From UBA11612 sp964475755 (GTDB lineage: Bacteria; Pseudomonadota; Alphaproteobacteria; Rhodospirillales; Rhodospirillaceae): a stretch of DNA of 44,346 nt. How positions within the stretch are numbered: position 1 is the stretch's first letter; each line of letters opens with the position of its first letter. The translations under genes and the position numbers were made by a program. Of this stretch, positions 31,499 through 40,412 are shown piece after piece. The stretch lies in contig CAYYXR010000026.1 in the NCBI GenBank assembly GCA_964475755.1, forward strand, positions 1 to 44,346. The letters run 5' to 3'. The notes under the pieces are model-generated. The model was given only the letters and a program-made list of their open reading frames with translations. It was not told where the DNA came from and did no database searches.

Positions 31499-32839
31499 TT
31501 AAACGAGAATTTCTCCGATCGGATCGGTCGTGTAGTTGCTCTTCGTGCCCCAGGCTGGCGTGTCCACGCCCATGAGACGAAGCGCGGTGTAACCGATCCG
31601 CGTGGCGGCGGTGCCGCCTGCATCAATGTGAAGTCCGGTTTTGACCTGTCCGCCGGCGCGGCCCGCGGTAAAGGCAGGCATGCCGTCGAGCGTATGCAAG
31701 CGGGCATACCCGTGGTCAGTTGTGGCGTAGATAAAAACGTTGTCCAGAAGGGTGCCGTCGCCTTCCGGGATTTCGGTAAAGGCCTGCACATAGTCGGCCC
31801 AGGATTCCATCGCCCGGCGCGTGAACCACGAACAGATCGGCTGATAGCCGAGCTGCGCGTCTTCCGGTTCTTCGTGGGTCGCGGTGTGGTGCGGCTTTTC
31901 ATAGCCCGCCATGTTCGTGTCCCCGTTGCGGGTGTTGTAGCACATGTTGAACACACGGGTTTGATCACATGCCACCGCCATCGCCATCAGCTTGGCCATG
32001 ACGCGATTGCGGTCCTGCACGAGCCTGGCTTCCTTGCCCGGCGGAAACTCGCCTTCCGGCTGTGTGCCGGCCGGCTGACAAACCGCAATGGGCTCGGGTT
32101 TGGTCAAGCGTTGCTGAAACTGCATTTCCAACTGACGCAGGCCGGTGAAGTACTGGTCCAGGCGCTGCTGGTCTTCTGCACCCACCTTTTTCATCAGTCT
32201 CTTGGTATCGTCCATGACGCTCGACAGCACGCTCTTGCGCACCATTACGCGCGGGTCGGGCGAGAAGGATTCCGCATTGGGATCCGGGAACTCAGGGCCG
32301 AACAGACGTTGATAGAATTTCACGACCGAGATTTCGGGGGTGTTCGGCGTGTTGCTGTTCTCGTAGCTGAGAATGCTGCGGTTTTCGCCGGTTGCTGTTG
32401 ACGTCAAAGATTTAAAACGTGTCGTGCTGCCGATTTGGTTGGCGATGGTGACGTCCAACGTTTCACCAGGAATATCGTTGGAATCTTTCGGCGCACTGCC
32501 GGTACGCTGAATGACCCAGCCGGTGTAATGGCAAAGGTTGCTATATGTGTCGCGGAAGGACGTCAGGTTTGTATAGAGATTGATGTGATCGCGCACGGGC
32601 GCCAGAGCTTCGATTTCTTCCGGCAAATCGAAATTCGCACCGGTTTTTTTCGGCACAAACACCTTTTGCGCCATGCCAAGGCCCCAGTGCCATGTGCCGA
32701 AGCGGACCGGCAACGGCTCGCCCGAAGCTAGGGCCGTGCCGTTGCCGTTCAGGAAGACATTGAGCAAGGGCAGCCCCACCGTAATGGCGCCCCCATTCAG
32801 CATGCCTTTCAGTACCCGGCGTCTATTCAGTCCGTTCAT
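31499..32839 (-). CDS. DUF1552 protein with Tat signal, copy 1
   Basis: Protein of 446 residues, third gene of a tandem trio. A twin-arginine signal R-R-R-V-L-K-G is followed by a hydrophobic stretch ending at A-L-A-S-G, predicting folded export to the periplasm. The mature part has the DUF1552 marks: R-F-G-T-W-x-W-G-L-G-M, a long G-W-V-I-Q-R-T-G segment, L-R-Q-L-E-M-Q-F and a C-terminal P-A-W-G-T-K-S-N-Y-T. DUF1552 is of unknown function but often accompanies exported cytochrome-like proteins. This copy differs most: it has F-N-M-C-Y, I-C-S-W-F and T-T-D-H-G-Y-A-R. The ATG at 32839 follows GGAG at 6 bases; a GTG at 32851 is an alternative. Confidence 0.9.
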   Translation of the reverse strand: MNGLNRRRVLKGMLNGGAITVGLPLLNVFLNGNGTALASGEPLPVRFGTWHWGLGMAQKVFVPKKTGANFDLPEEIEALAPVRDHINLYTNLTSFRDTYSNLCHYTGWVIQRTGSAPKDSNDIPGETLDVTIANQIGSTTRFKSLTSTATGENRSILSYENSNTPNTPEISVVKFYQRLFGPEFPDPNAESFSPDPRVMVRKSVLSSVMDDTKRLMKKVGAEDQQRLDQYFTGLRQLEMQFQQRLTKPEPIAVCQPAGTQPEGEFPPGKEARLVQDRNRVMAKLMAMAVACDQTRVFNMCYNTRNGDTNMAGYEKPHHTATHEEPEDAQLGYQPICSWFTRRAMESWADYVQAFTEIPEGDGTLLDNVFIYATTDHGYARLHTLDGMPAFTAGRAGGQVKTGLHIDAGGTAATRIGYTALRLMGVDTPAWGTKSNYTTDPIGEILV

Positions 32840-32889
32840 TATCAACTCCACTTCGTTCTAGGGCGACTTCAGCGTAAGAGGCCGAAGTC

Positions 32890-34227
32890 TTATACGATCA
32901 TCTCACCAACTTCGATGTTGGTGTAATTGCTCTTGGTGCCCCAGGCCGGGGTGTCCACACCCATGAGGCGCATGGCCGTATACCCGATGCGGGTGCCTGC
33001 CGTGGCGCCCAGGTCGATGTGCTGACCGGTTTTTACCCGGCCACCGGCCCGGCCCGCCGTGAACACCGGCAAACCGTCCAGGGAGTGCACGCGGGCATAG
33101 CCCACATCCGTAGTGGCGTGGATCAGCACGTTGTCGAGCAATGTGCCGTCACCTTCCGGGATTTTCTTGAAGGCGCTGACAAAATGTTCCCAGGCCTCGA
33201 ACGAGCGGCGCGCAAACCACGATGCCGTGGGCTGATAGCCCAGAACCGGGTCTTCCGGCTCTTCGTGGGTGGTGGTGTGGTGCGGCTTTTCGTAACCCGG
33301 CTTTGTCGTGGACGCGGCCGAGATGGAATAGGCCATGTTGAACACACGGGTTTGGTCACAGGCCAGAGCCATGACCATTAGTTCGGTCATGACCTTGTGG
33401 CGTGCCGCCACCAATTCCTGATCCTTGCCCTGCTGAATATTGTCGTCCGGCGATTCACCGGGCTGGCACGCAGCAATAGGCTCGGGCTTTGTCAGCCGTT
33501 GGTCGAACTGCATTTCGAGCTGGCGCAGACCGGTGAAATACTGATCGAGCCGCTGCCGGTCTTCGGTGCCGACAAGTTTCATCAGACTCTTGGTTTCGTC
33601 CATGACGCCTGAAAGCACGCTCTTGCGCACCATCACGCGGGGGTCGGGCGAGAAGGATTCCGCATTGGGATCGGGGAACTCGGGCCCGAACAGACGTGTG
33701 TAGAACTTCGTCGGCGACCACTCCGGTGTATTCGGCGTCACTGAGTTCTCGTAGCTGAAGGTATTGCGCACATCGCCCGTCGCCGTCGCCGTCAAGGATT
33801 TGAAGCGTGTTGTTCGGCCGATCTGGTTGGCGATGGTGACGTCCAACGTCTCGCCTGGGATGTCATTGCCGTCCTTGGGCGCGATACCGGTGCGCTGGAT
33901 CACCCAACCCGTGGAATGGCACAGGTGCGGCATGTCGTCCTTGAAGGTGGAGACGTTGGTGAACACGTTGATGTCGTCGCGGACAGGCGTAAGCGCAACG
34001 ATCTCCTCCGGGAGATCGTAGTTCCGGCCCGTTTTCTTGGGGATGAAGATCTTGGCCGTCATGCCCAGACCCCAGAACCACGTGCCGAAGCGAACAGGCA
34101 TCGGACCGCCGGCGGCCAAGGCCGTGCCGTTGCCGTTCAGGAAACAGTTCAAAAGCGGCAACCCGACAGTGACTGCACTGCCATTCAGCATGCCCTTGAG
34201 TACGCGACGTCTATTAAGGCCGTTCAT
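32890..34227 (-). CDS. DUF1552 protein with Tat signal, copy 2
   Basis: Protein of 445 residues, middle copy. It starts M-N-G-L-N-R-R-R-V-L-K-G and shares most motifs with its neighbours: R-F-G-T-W-F-W-G-L-G-M, F-I-P-K-K-T-G, G-W-V-I-Q-R-T-G, F-S-P-D-P-R-V-M-V-R-K-S-V-L-S, and H-H-T-T-T-H-E-E-P-E-D. The central variable segment (Q-P-G-E-S-P-D-D-N-I) is shorter than in copy 1. The ATG follows GGAGGG. Gaps to its neighbours are 50 bases downstream and 28 bases upstream, so the three genes form one operon. Confidence 0.9.
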   Translation of the reverse strand: MNGLNRRRVLKGMLNGSAVTVGLPLLNCFLNGNGTALAAGGPMPVRFGTWFWGLGMTAKIFIPKKTGRNYDLPEEIVALTPVRDDINVFTNVSTFKDDMPHLCHSTGWVIQRTGIAPKDGNDIPGETLDVTIANQIGRTTRFKSLTATATGDVRNTFSYENSVTPNTPEWSPTKFYTRLFGPEFPDPNAESFSPDPRVMVRKSVLSGVMDETKSLMKLVGTEDRQRLDQYFTGLRQLEMQFDQRLTKPEPIAACQPGESPDDNIQQGKDQELVAARHKVMTELMVMALACDQTRVFNMAYSISAASTTKPGYEKPHHTTTHEEPEDPVLGYQPTASWFARRSFEAWEHFVSAFKKIPEGDGTLLDNVLIHATTDVGYARVHSLDGLPVFTAGRAGGRVKTGQHIDLGATAGTRIGYTAMRLMGVDTPAWGTKSNYTNIEVGEMIV

Positions 34228-34255
34228 TTTGCCCTCCGCTTAAAAGCGTGTTGTC

Positions 34256-35590
34256 CTAGGTCAGAATCTCACCGACCTCGGAATTGGTGTAATTGCTCTT
34301 CGTGCCCCAGGCCGGGGTATCCACACCCATGACCCTTAGGGCTGTGTATCCGACACGGGATCCGGCTTTACCGTCCATATCGATGTGCAGACCGGTTTTC
34401 ATGCGACCACCCGCACGGCCCGCCGTGAACATCGGCATGCCGTCCAGCGAGTGCACGCGCGCGTAGCCGACTTCGGTCGTGGCATAGATCAGCACGTTGT
34501 CCAAAAGCGTGCCGTCGCCTTCCTTGATTTTGGTGAATGCGTTGATGAAACCGGCCCAGGACTCCATCGAGCGGCGTACGAACCAGGACGCCGTGGGCTG
34601 ATAGCCCAGGACGGGATCTTCAGGTTCTTCATGCGTGCATGTGTGGTGGGGCTTCTCATAGCCCGATTTCAAGGTGTCCGTGCCTTGGGCGGTGTAGGAC
34701 ATATTGAAGACACGCGTCTGATCGCAGGCAACAGCCATAACCATAAGCTCGGTCATCATGCGATGCCGCGCCGCCATTAGTTCGGTGTCCTTGCCCTGCG
34801 GCAGGTCGACCGGACCGTCTCCCGGACGGCAGGCTTCAATGGGTTCAGGTTTCGTCAGCCGTTGGTTGAATTGCTGCTCAAGCTGACGCAAGCCGGTGAA
34901 GTATTGATCGAGGCGCTGGCGATCTTCCGCGCCGACCTTCTTCATCAGGCTCTTGGTTTCATCCATCACGCCGGAAAGAACGCTCTTGCGCACCATGATG
35001 CGCGGATCGGGAGAAAATGATTCGGCGTTGGGATCCGGGAAATCGGGTCCGAAAAGGCGCGTGTAAAACTTCAGCGGCGACCACTCGGGGAAATTCTGCG
35101 TGGTGCTATTTTCATAGCTGATGCTGTCTTTGGCATCACCGGTGGCCGTTGCCGTTAATGATTTGAAACGTGTCGTACGGCTGATCTGATTGGAGATCGT
35201 CACGTCGATGGTTTCGCCGGGAATGTCGTTGCCGTCTCGCGGCGAGGTGCCGGTACGCATAATGACCCAGCCGGAACGGTGGCACAGCAGCGGGTTATTG
35301 TCCTTGAACGCGGTCACATTGGTGAAAACGTTGATGTGATCGCGGACAGGCTCCAGCGAGGCCATTTCTTCAGGCAGGTCGAAATTCGGGCCCGTTTTCT
35401 TGGGAACGAAGATTTTGGCGGTCATGCCCAATCCCCAAGACCATGTGCCAAAGCGGACGGGCATAGGCCGTCCCGACGCAAGGGCCGTGCCGTTGCCATT
35501 CAAAAAGCAATTCAGTAGCGGTAGCGCGACAGTAACCGCACCGCCGTTCATCATGCCTCGCAAAACACGACGTCTGTTCAGTCCGCTCAT
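34256..35590 (-). CDS. DUF1552 protein with Tat signal, copy 3 (first in operon)
   Basis: Protein of 444 residues, first gene of the trio. The signal M-S-G-L-N-R-R-R-V-L-R-G keeps the twin arginines. It carries the same motifs (F-G-T-W-S-W-G-L-G-M, F-V-P-K-K-T-G, H-H-T-C-T-H-E-E-P-E-D, C-terminal N-Y-T-N-S-E-V-G-E). Copy 3 and copy 2 look closer to each other than to copy 1. The promoter should lie in the 386-base region upstream. The AGGG before the ATG is a modest ribosome site. Confidence 0.9.
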   Translation of the reverse strand: MSGLNRRRVLRGMMNGGAVTVALPLLNCFLNGNGTALASGRPMPVRFGTWSWGLGMTAKIFVPKKTGPNFDLPEEMASLEPVRDHINVFTNVTAFKDNNPLLCHRSGWVIMRTGTSPRDGNDIPGETIDVTISNQISRTTRFKSLTATATGDAKDSISYENSTTQNFPEWSPLKFYTRLFGPDFPDPNAESFSPDPRIMVRKSVLSGVMDETKSLMKKVGAEDRQRLDQYFTGLRQLEQQFNQRLTKPEPIEACRPGDGPVDLPQGKDTELMAARHRMMTELMVMAVACDQTRVFNMSYTAQGTDTLKSGYEKPHHTCTHEEPEDPVLGYQPTASWFVRRSMESWAGFINAFTKIKEGDGTLLDNVLIYATTEVGYARVHSLDGMPMFTAGRAGGRMKTGLHIDMDGKAGSRVGYTALRVMGVDTPAWGTKSNYTNSEVGEILT

Positions 35591-35732
35591 AGCACCCTAC
35601 AGCCAGATAAAATCTGGCGTTAGAATTCACGGTGCACGTGCCGCTTTACGGATAACAAAACCTTGACTGAAACCACTCGCTCATCCGCCTCGCACGCTGC
35701 GCGAGACACCCCAGACGGCCCCCAGCCGGCCA

Positions 35733-35748
35733 GGGTACGGCAGTACCC
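35733..35748. promoter_or_regulatory. Perfect inverted repeat GGGTAC-N4-GTACCC
   Basis: A 6-4-6 palindrome about 143 bases before the first DUF1552 start. It could be a regulator site or a small hairpin in the leader. No regulator gene is adjacent, so the protein cannot be named. Confidence 0.3.
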
Positions 35749-35924
35749 CTCAATGCTGTCAGAATACCTGGATTGGACCAGATTATCCTTTTGATTTTAT
35801 TTGGAGTCTTCGATTCTAATACCAACGGGGGACCGATTTTAGCTGATTTTCGCCTTTTGTTATTCGTTGCGCCGTCAGTCTGGTCCCGCCGTAGAGAAGG
35901 CCGAATCTCAGGGTTTTAAACGCA

Positions 35925-35954
35925 AACAGCCCTCTCCACGCGGAGAAGGCTGTT
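35925..35954 (-). terminator. Hairpin terminator of the CXXCH exported-protein gene
   Basis: ACAGCC[C]TCTCC pairs with GGAGA[A]GGCTGT (12-base stem with one mismatch, four-base loop) and is followed on the minus strand by a modest T-rich run (TTTGCGTTT). It begins about 22 bases after the stop of the 35977 gene. Confidence 0.55.
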
Positions 35955-35976
35955 CCCAAAGTCACTCAAAGATTGG

Positions 35977-38154
35977 TCAGTTCGAAAGCGGATCTGGACG
36001 AAGCTGGAATTTGACCATCTTCAAATATTCACCTTCACCACCTTCCAAATGCCACGGCGGCTGATTGGAGTACGTGGCCCAAAGTCCGCGGCCTTTCCAA
36101 CCGATCTTTTCATTATCGACACGCCCATCGATGCCACGCGTGTAAAAGCCCATCGGATACGGCACCCGAAGCTCAAGCATTTCTTCTTCGTCCGGCAGGA
36201 ACGCCAGCAACATATCCGACGAACTTCCCGGGAATATCGGCACATTGCGCCCCAGACCAAGGGTGTTATGCAGATCAACCCAGGTTAGATAGAAATAGTC
36301 GGAGCCAACGTCCGTGCCCTGAAGTTTCGGGCCTGGCGTGTCGTACAACTCCCACCCGGCTTCACAATGCTGGCCGGTTGCGGTCGGTCCGTTCAGTACG
36401 TCGCATTTGGAGCGGTCGAATTTCGCAATTTGTCCGGTTCCGAAAGCGACCCATGCGCGACCCTCAGCATCGACATCCACACCCCGGGTATTGAACGCCT
36501 CATAGCTGCCGTCATCGCCCATCGGCACTTCGTAGTATTCGGTCTTGCAGGTTTCAGGAGGATTCGAGCCAATATCCACGCGGAGAATACCGCTGGGGAC
36601 GGTCGGCGAATACTTGGCGACCCAATAGCTGTCATCAACCGGGCTCATACCCATGCCGTAGTGAAATCCGGTAATGCGCGTGTCTTTCGACGGATCGATT
36701 TCACCGACTTCGCTTTCAGACGAAGCAACGGCACCTTCACCGCCGTCCCCACCCGTTGTGATCTCGTTCCACTGAGTGCGGTCGGGCGTGATTTTACCGT
36801 CGCCGTTAGTATCGATCACCGTAGGGCACCAACCGATGGACTTTGCGGCATCCTTGGTTTCGTCCCACACTTTTGTATCGATCCAGCCAACGACTTGGGT
36901 ATCTCCGCTGAAGAACAGCTTGCTGCCCTGATGCGTAAAATTCAGGTGATGCGATCCAAAACAGACCGGTGTTGCCTCACTGTCCCCTGTCGCGGGATCA
37001 AACACAGTGACGAACCGGCCACCGCGTCCAGGAGACGGGAAATTCGCGGCATAAGGACTTAATCTGCCGTCCGTACAAAATTCATGATTCGGGCCTTCGG
37101 TCGCTCCGGTGTTGGACATCCAGTAGCGGCCTTTTTCATCCATAGTCGAGGTGTGGTTGTTCATGTTCATGTTCCACTCCCCGCTCAGGCCGTTGATCTT
37201 GTGCAGGTCTGTTTCACCTGTCTCAGGCTGAAGGGAGGCAACAACCCCGGAGTGGTTCGCCACGCCGAACACGCGCCCACCGGCGTTCACGGTCGGGTTG
37301 CGTTTGTCGCTGACGCTCATGTCGTGAAGAAACAGGCCGTCCGCCCAGTCCCAAATCGTCAGCACGAGGTTCCGCTCAAGGCCGCTCGGCCGCTCCGGCG
37401 CTTCTTTGGGGATGGCGCCATCCGCGATGCGATTGGTCCAATCCGCGAACATTTCAAGGCCGCGCCGGCGTCCGAACTGGGTCATGTTGTTGCTCATGAT
37501 CCGGCCATTGATCCGCGCTTTCGCCAAATCGCCACGGTACATATCGTCGGCATCACGCTCTTTTTGCACGCGCTGATCCCACGCTTCGATGCTGTCGCCG
37601 ATATCGGCCAGTTCGCGCGTGGCCCTGGTACCGAGCTGGTGACAAAACTGGCAACTCTCTTTCAAATGACCGAGCCAATCCTGCTGTGTTTTGAAACGCG
37701 GATTGATTCCATTGCCGCTTGGTCCGGTCCCTGGAAACTCGCTCTTGTCCGGGACTTCGATAAGAGAGAACCAGTAGTTCGCTGGATAATATTGCGCGGC
37801 TTCCGCTTCGCTCGGCGCTTTGACTGCGGTGAGATTCAGGGTCGCACCGGGCTCTGCATTTGCCGGATCAGAATCAACCAAACCATATCCGCGCACCCAG
37901 ACCGAATAGGTGGCGTCCGGGAGGTCGGGTAACAAATAACGACCCTGATCATCGGTGACGACAACCTTGATAAGCCGGGTGGGCAGCTCGTCTGTCTCCG
38001 CGATAACCCACACGCCGGCTTCCGGACCGCTCGGGCCACGCACAACGCCGCCGATATCGTCGGCTTGTATTTGCAATCCGCCACTTGCGGCGAACACGGC
38101 ACCAGATACGAATAGGGCTGTTGAACCCAGCAAAGCCGCCGTCATTCTTTTCAT
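35977..38154 (-). CDS. Exported carboxypeptidase-regulatory-like and beta-propeller protein with a CXXCH motif
   Basis: Protein of 725 residues. Residues 1-23 are a Sec signal (ending V-F-A-A before S-G-G). The next 75 or so match a carboxypeptidase-regulatory-like beta-sandwich (G-G-V-V-R-G, G-V-W-V-I-A-E-T, D-D-Q-G-R-Y-L-L-P-D-L). A haem c-type motif C168-Q-F-C171-H172 follows in a helical segment. The remainder has repeating D-x-x-G-R-Y-W or G-x-A-W-V-A-F-G blades and looks like a Vgb-type beta propeller. A Ca-binding-like loop D-T-N-G-D-G-K-I (448-455) lies inside. The ATG at 38154 follows GGGAGGGA. A close paralogue runs off the window at 43303. Role unknown; possible periplasmic electron carrier or lyase. 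Confidence 0.8.
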   Translation of the reverse strand: MKRMTAALLGSTALFVSGAVFAASGGLQIQADDIGGVVRGPSGPEAGVWVIAETDELPTRLIKVVVTDDQGRYLLPDLPDATYSVWVRGYGLVDSDPANAEPGATLNLTAVKAPSEAEAAQYYPANYWFSLIEVPDKSEFPGTGPSGNGINPRFKTQQDWLGHLKESCQFCHQLGTRATRELADIGDSIEAWDQRVQKERDADDMYRGDLAKARINGRIMSNNMTQFGRRRGLEMFADWTNRIADGAIPKEAPERPSGLERNLVLTIWDWADGLFLHDMSVSDKRNPTVNAGGRVFGVANHSGVVASLQPETGETDLHKINGLSGEWNMNMNNHTSTMDEKGRYWMSNTGATEGPNHEFCTDGRLSPYAANFPSPGRGGRFVTVFDPATGDSEATPVCFGSHHLNFTHQGSKLFFSGDTQVVGWIDTKVWDETKDAAKSIGWCPTVIDTNGDGKITPDRTQWNEITTGGDGGEGAVASSESEVGEIDPSKDTRITGFHYGMGMSPVDDSYWVAKYSPTVPSGILRVDIGSNPPETCKTEYYEVPMGDDGSYEAFNTRGVDVDAEGRAWVAFGTGQIAKFDRSKCDVLNGPTATGQHCEAGWELYDTPGPKLQGTDVGSDYFYLTWVDLHNTLGLGRNVPIFPGSSSDMLLAFLPDEEEMLELRVPYPMGFYTRGIDGRVDNEKIGWKGRGLWATYSNQPPWHLEGGEGEYLKMVKFQLRPDPLSN

Positions 38155-38298
38155 TCGAAGTCCCTCCCGAAACAACACGAAGGGCGGAACATTGAACCGC
38201 CCTAAAAGTCATATTTCTGAAAATTCAGTCCAAGAATATGAATTTACGGTCGCCGCCGCAACTCGCGTATGCGCGCGCGATCACAAATGTAACAACGA

Positions 38299-39057
38299 TT
38301 ATTCGTTGAGGCGCGGGACAAGCAGCCCCCCGTCGATGGGCAAGGTGGTGCCGGATATGTAAGACGCATCGTCGGACAGCAGGAAGGCGATGGATTTGCC
38401 AAATTCTTCGAGTCGGCCAACCCGATCTAAATGTGACAGACTATCCAAAAATGCTTGCCGTTCCGGCGTACGCGAAGGATGCGGCGGATTTCCTAAAATC
38501 ACCACATTGATATTAACTCCATGCCTGGCAACTTCCTTCCCGACTGAACTCACTAGCCCATGCAGGGCCATCTTAGATGCGGCGTAAGGGGCTCCGTTTT
38601 CTTGGCCCAGAATGGCTGAAATCGAACTCACGCAAACTATTTTGCCGTACCGTTGTTTAATCATTCCCGGCAACACATAGTGCAGCAGAACCGCTTGACT
38701 GAAAAAGTTTAGATCGAAAAACGCCCGCATGTCGGATGGGGGCGTTTCGCTAAATGATTTCCATGGCGTGTTGGGCGGGCCACCCCCGGCATTATTCAAC
38801 AGCAAATCTATTTTGCCGTGGGCATCCAGTGCAGCAGACGCAAGTTGCGCAACGAAAGCATCGTCCATGACATTACCGGGATGTTCAGAAATCGTTGCAC
38901 CGTGCGCGGACAGCTCTTTGGCTGCTCCGTTCAGGCGCTCCGCATCAATATCGTTCAGCGCAAGATTCGCCCCATCACGCGCCAATACGTGAGCGGTCGC
39001 AAGGCCGATCCCACGGCCCGCCCCGGTTATCAATGCGGTTTTGCCTGAGAACCTCAT
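38299..39057 (-). CDS. SDR family oxidoreductase
   Basis: Classical SDR of 252 residues: T-G-A-G-R-G-I-G (11-18), N-N-A-G (88-91), catalytic S144/S145, Y158 and K162 in Y-A-A-S-K, and a C-terminal I-D-G-G-L-L-V-P. It is the last gene of a six-gene operon and shares one base with the NTF2-like gene (TGATG), so translation is coupled. The substrate presumably belongs to the compound imported by the ABC system upstream, but is not known. Confidence 0.9.
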   Translation of the reverse strand: MRFSGKTALITGAGRGIGLATAHVLARDGANLALNDIDAERLNGAAKELSAHGATISEHPGNVMDDAFVAQLASAALDAHGKIDLLLNNAGGGPPNTPWKSFSETPPSDMRAFFDLNFFSQAVLLHYVLPGMIKQRYGKIVCVSSISAILGQENGAPYAASKMALHGLVSSVGKEVARHGVNINVVILGNPPHPSRTPERQAFLDSLSHLDRVGRLEEFGKSIAFLLSDDASYISGTTLPIDGGLLVPRLNE

Positions 39058-39632
39058 CAGCTTGCTTTCGCCGGCGCGCTAAACATGGGATTAACGGCGT
39101 TGTTGGTCCAGATCAGGTGCTGTGTGAATTGCCATGCGCCCGTCTCTTTGCTGAACGAAAAGACATAGGTGCCTTCGTGCTCGCCGCGATGCCACCCGTC
39201 GTCATCCTGACCGACAACCGCCATTTGATAGTATGCCAACGCCCAAGCCTTCGTGTTGCCGTCGGAAACACGGATGATTTTTGTTGATATGAGGTGGCGC
39301 AGTTCCCGGTCGCGGAATCTCGCGAGGCCGACATTTACGGTTTTCATCCCCGGCGCCCGCGGCAGGACGGGATTTCGGTGGAGCTCAATCAATTGGTCAC
39401 GCCCTTGCACCGTCTCAGACAATGTTCCGGTCATAATGCGCTCGATATTTTCGGCGTAGATTTCCTGCAACGTGTCCCACCCCTGGCTGTCGCAGGCTAC
39501 GCCGTATTCATGAATCATCTCTTCGATACGTTGTTTATCTGCCAACAACTGTACGATTTCGTCCGTTGCCGTACGGACCCGCTCGTGTCGCGGCGCCAAC
39601 TTGCGCCATTCTTCATATGGTGTTCCAAGCAC
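39057..39632 (-). CDS. NTF2-like (SnoaL) family protein
   Basis: Protein of 191 residues with the cone-shaped NTF2-like fold pattern: an N-terminal helix (I-V-Q-L-L-A-D-K-Q-R-I-E-E-M-I-H-E-Y), C-D-S-Q-G-W-D-T-L-Q-E-I-Y, the G-R-D-Q-L-I-E-L-H helix and beta strands ending W-Q-F-T-Q-H-L-I-W. Members act as small cyclases, isomerases or dehydratases, often with SDRs. The start is uncertain: GTG at 39632 with GGGAG 8 bases upstream is preferred over TTG at 39647. It lies between two SDR genes. Confidence 0.82.
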   Translation of the reverse strand: MLGTPYEEWRKLAPRHERVRTATDEIVQLLADKQRIEEMIHEYGVACDSQGWDTLQEIYAENIERIMTGTLSETVQGRDQLIELHRNPVLPRAPGMKTVNVGLARFRDRELRHLISTKIIRVSDGNTKAWALAYYQMAVVGQDDDGWHRGEHEGTYVFSFSKETGAWQFTQHLIWTNNAVNPMFSAPAKAS

Positions 39633-39659
39633 GTCTACTACTCCCAACCTTCAAATGAC

Positions 39660-40412
39660 TCAGAGATTTGCAGGGCGGCCACCATCAACATTGATGAGCT
39701 CGCCGTTTATGAAAGAACCGTCGTCACTGCACAAGAACGCTACAGTCGCGGCTATGTCCTTTGGTTCGCCGATCCGCCCGACCAAATTCGCCTTTGCCAA
39801 ATAGTCGATAACGTCCTGCCCGCGATTGCGTTTCATGAGCGGCGTGAGAATGGCGCCGGGCGCAATACAATTTGCACGTATGCCGTTTCCCGCGTGATCT
39901 AACGCAAGCGATAATGTAAGCGACACGACGCCGCCTTTCGCCGCGACATAGGCAGGATTTTTTGTCATCCCGCGCACGCCCGCCCCGGATGAAATGTTCA
40001 CAATCGACCCGCCGCCGCGCCGGGTCATCGCGGGAATAGCCGCCTTCGACATGACAAATGTGGATGTGAGGTTCAGTGTTACCCAGCGCTCCCATTCAGC
40101 AACATCAATATCGACCACGGTCTTACCGGGACTGCTGCCGCCAACAACATTCACAAGAATGTCCAGGCCGCCGAACTCTTTTTCGGCCAATGTGACGGTC
40201 GACAGAGCGCTGTCTAGTTTTGTCGCGTCCGCAGAGATCGCTCGGATACGATCGGGTGCGCCTGATTTGCTCAACGTTTCCTTGAGACCGGCATCGTCGA
40301 TGTCCGCTGCAATCACGGATGCGCCGCGCTCGGCCAGCAGCCAAACCGTGGCCTGACCGATTCCGCCTCCGCCGGCCGTGACAATTGCGACCTTGCCGTC
40401 TAATTGCGACAT
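39660..40412 (-). CDS. SDR family oxidoreductase
   Basis: SDR of 250 residues. The Rossmann motif is T-A-G-G-G-G-I-G (12-19), the N-N-A-G position reads N-V-V-G-G (88-92), and the catalytic residues are S141, Y155 and K159 (Y-V-A-A-K). It ends with N-V-D-G-G-R-P-A-N-L. The start ATG directly follows the stop of the permease gene with no gap. It probably works with the NTF2-like and second SDR proteins on one substrate. Confidence 0.9.
   Translation of the reverse strand: MSQLDGKVAIVTAGGGGIGQATVWLLAERGASVIAADIDDAGLKETLSKSGAPDRIRAISADATKLDSALSTVTLAEKEFGGLDILVNVVGGSSPGKTVVDIDVAEWERWVTLNLTSTFVMSKAAIPAMTRRGGGSIVNISSGAGVRGMTKNPAYVAAKGGVVSLTLSLALDHAGNGIRANCIAPGAILTPLMKRNRGQDVIDYLAKANLVGRIGEPKDIAATVAFLCSDDGSFINGELINVDGGRPANL

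Larger units (their letters stand above)
35591..35976. other. Intergenic region of 386 bases between the DUF1552 trio and the CXXCH protein
   Basis: I see no credible gene here. It holds the promoter region of the DUF1552 operon (AT-rich stretch at about 35780-35875, minus-strand -10-like sequences, none decisive), an inverted repeat at 35733-35748, and the terminator hairpin of the upstream gene at 35925-35954. Confidence 0.6.

Noticed and set aside
31628..32401. Plus-strand open frame opposite DUF1552 copy 1, with similar ones opposite copies 2 and 3
   Set aside because: The frames recur because the paralogues are similar. They are not independent genes.
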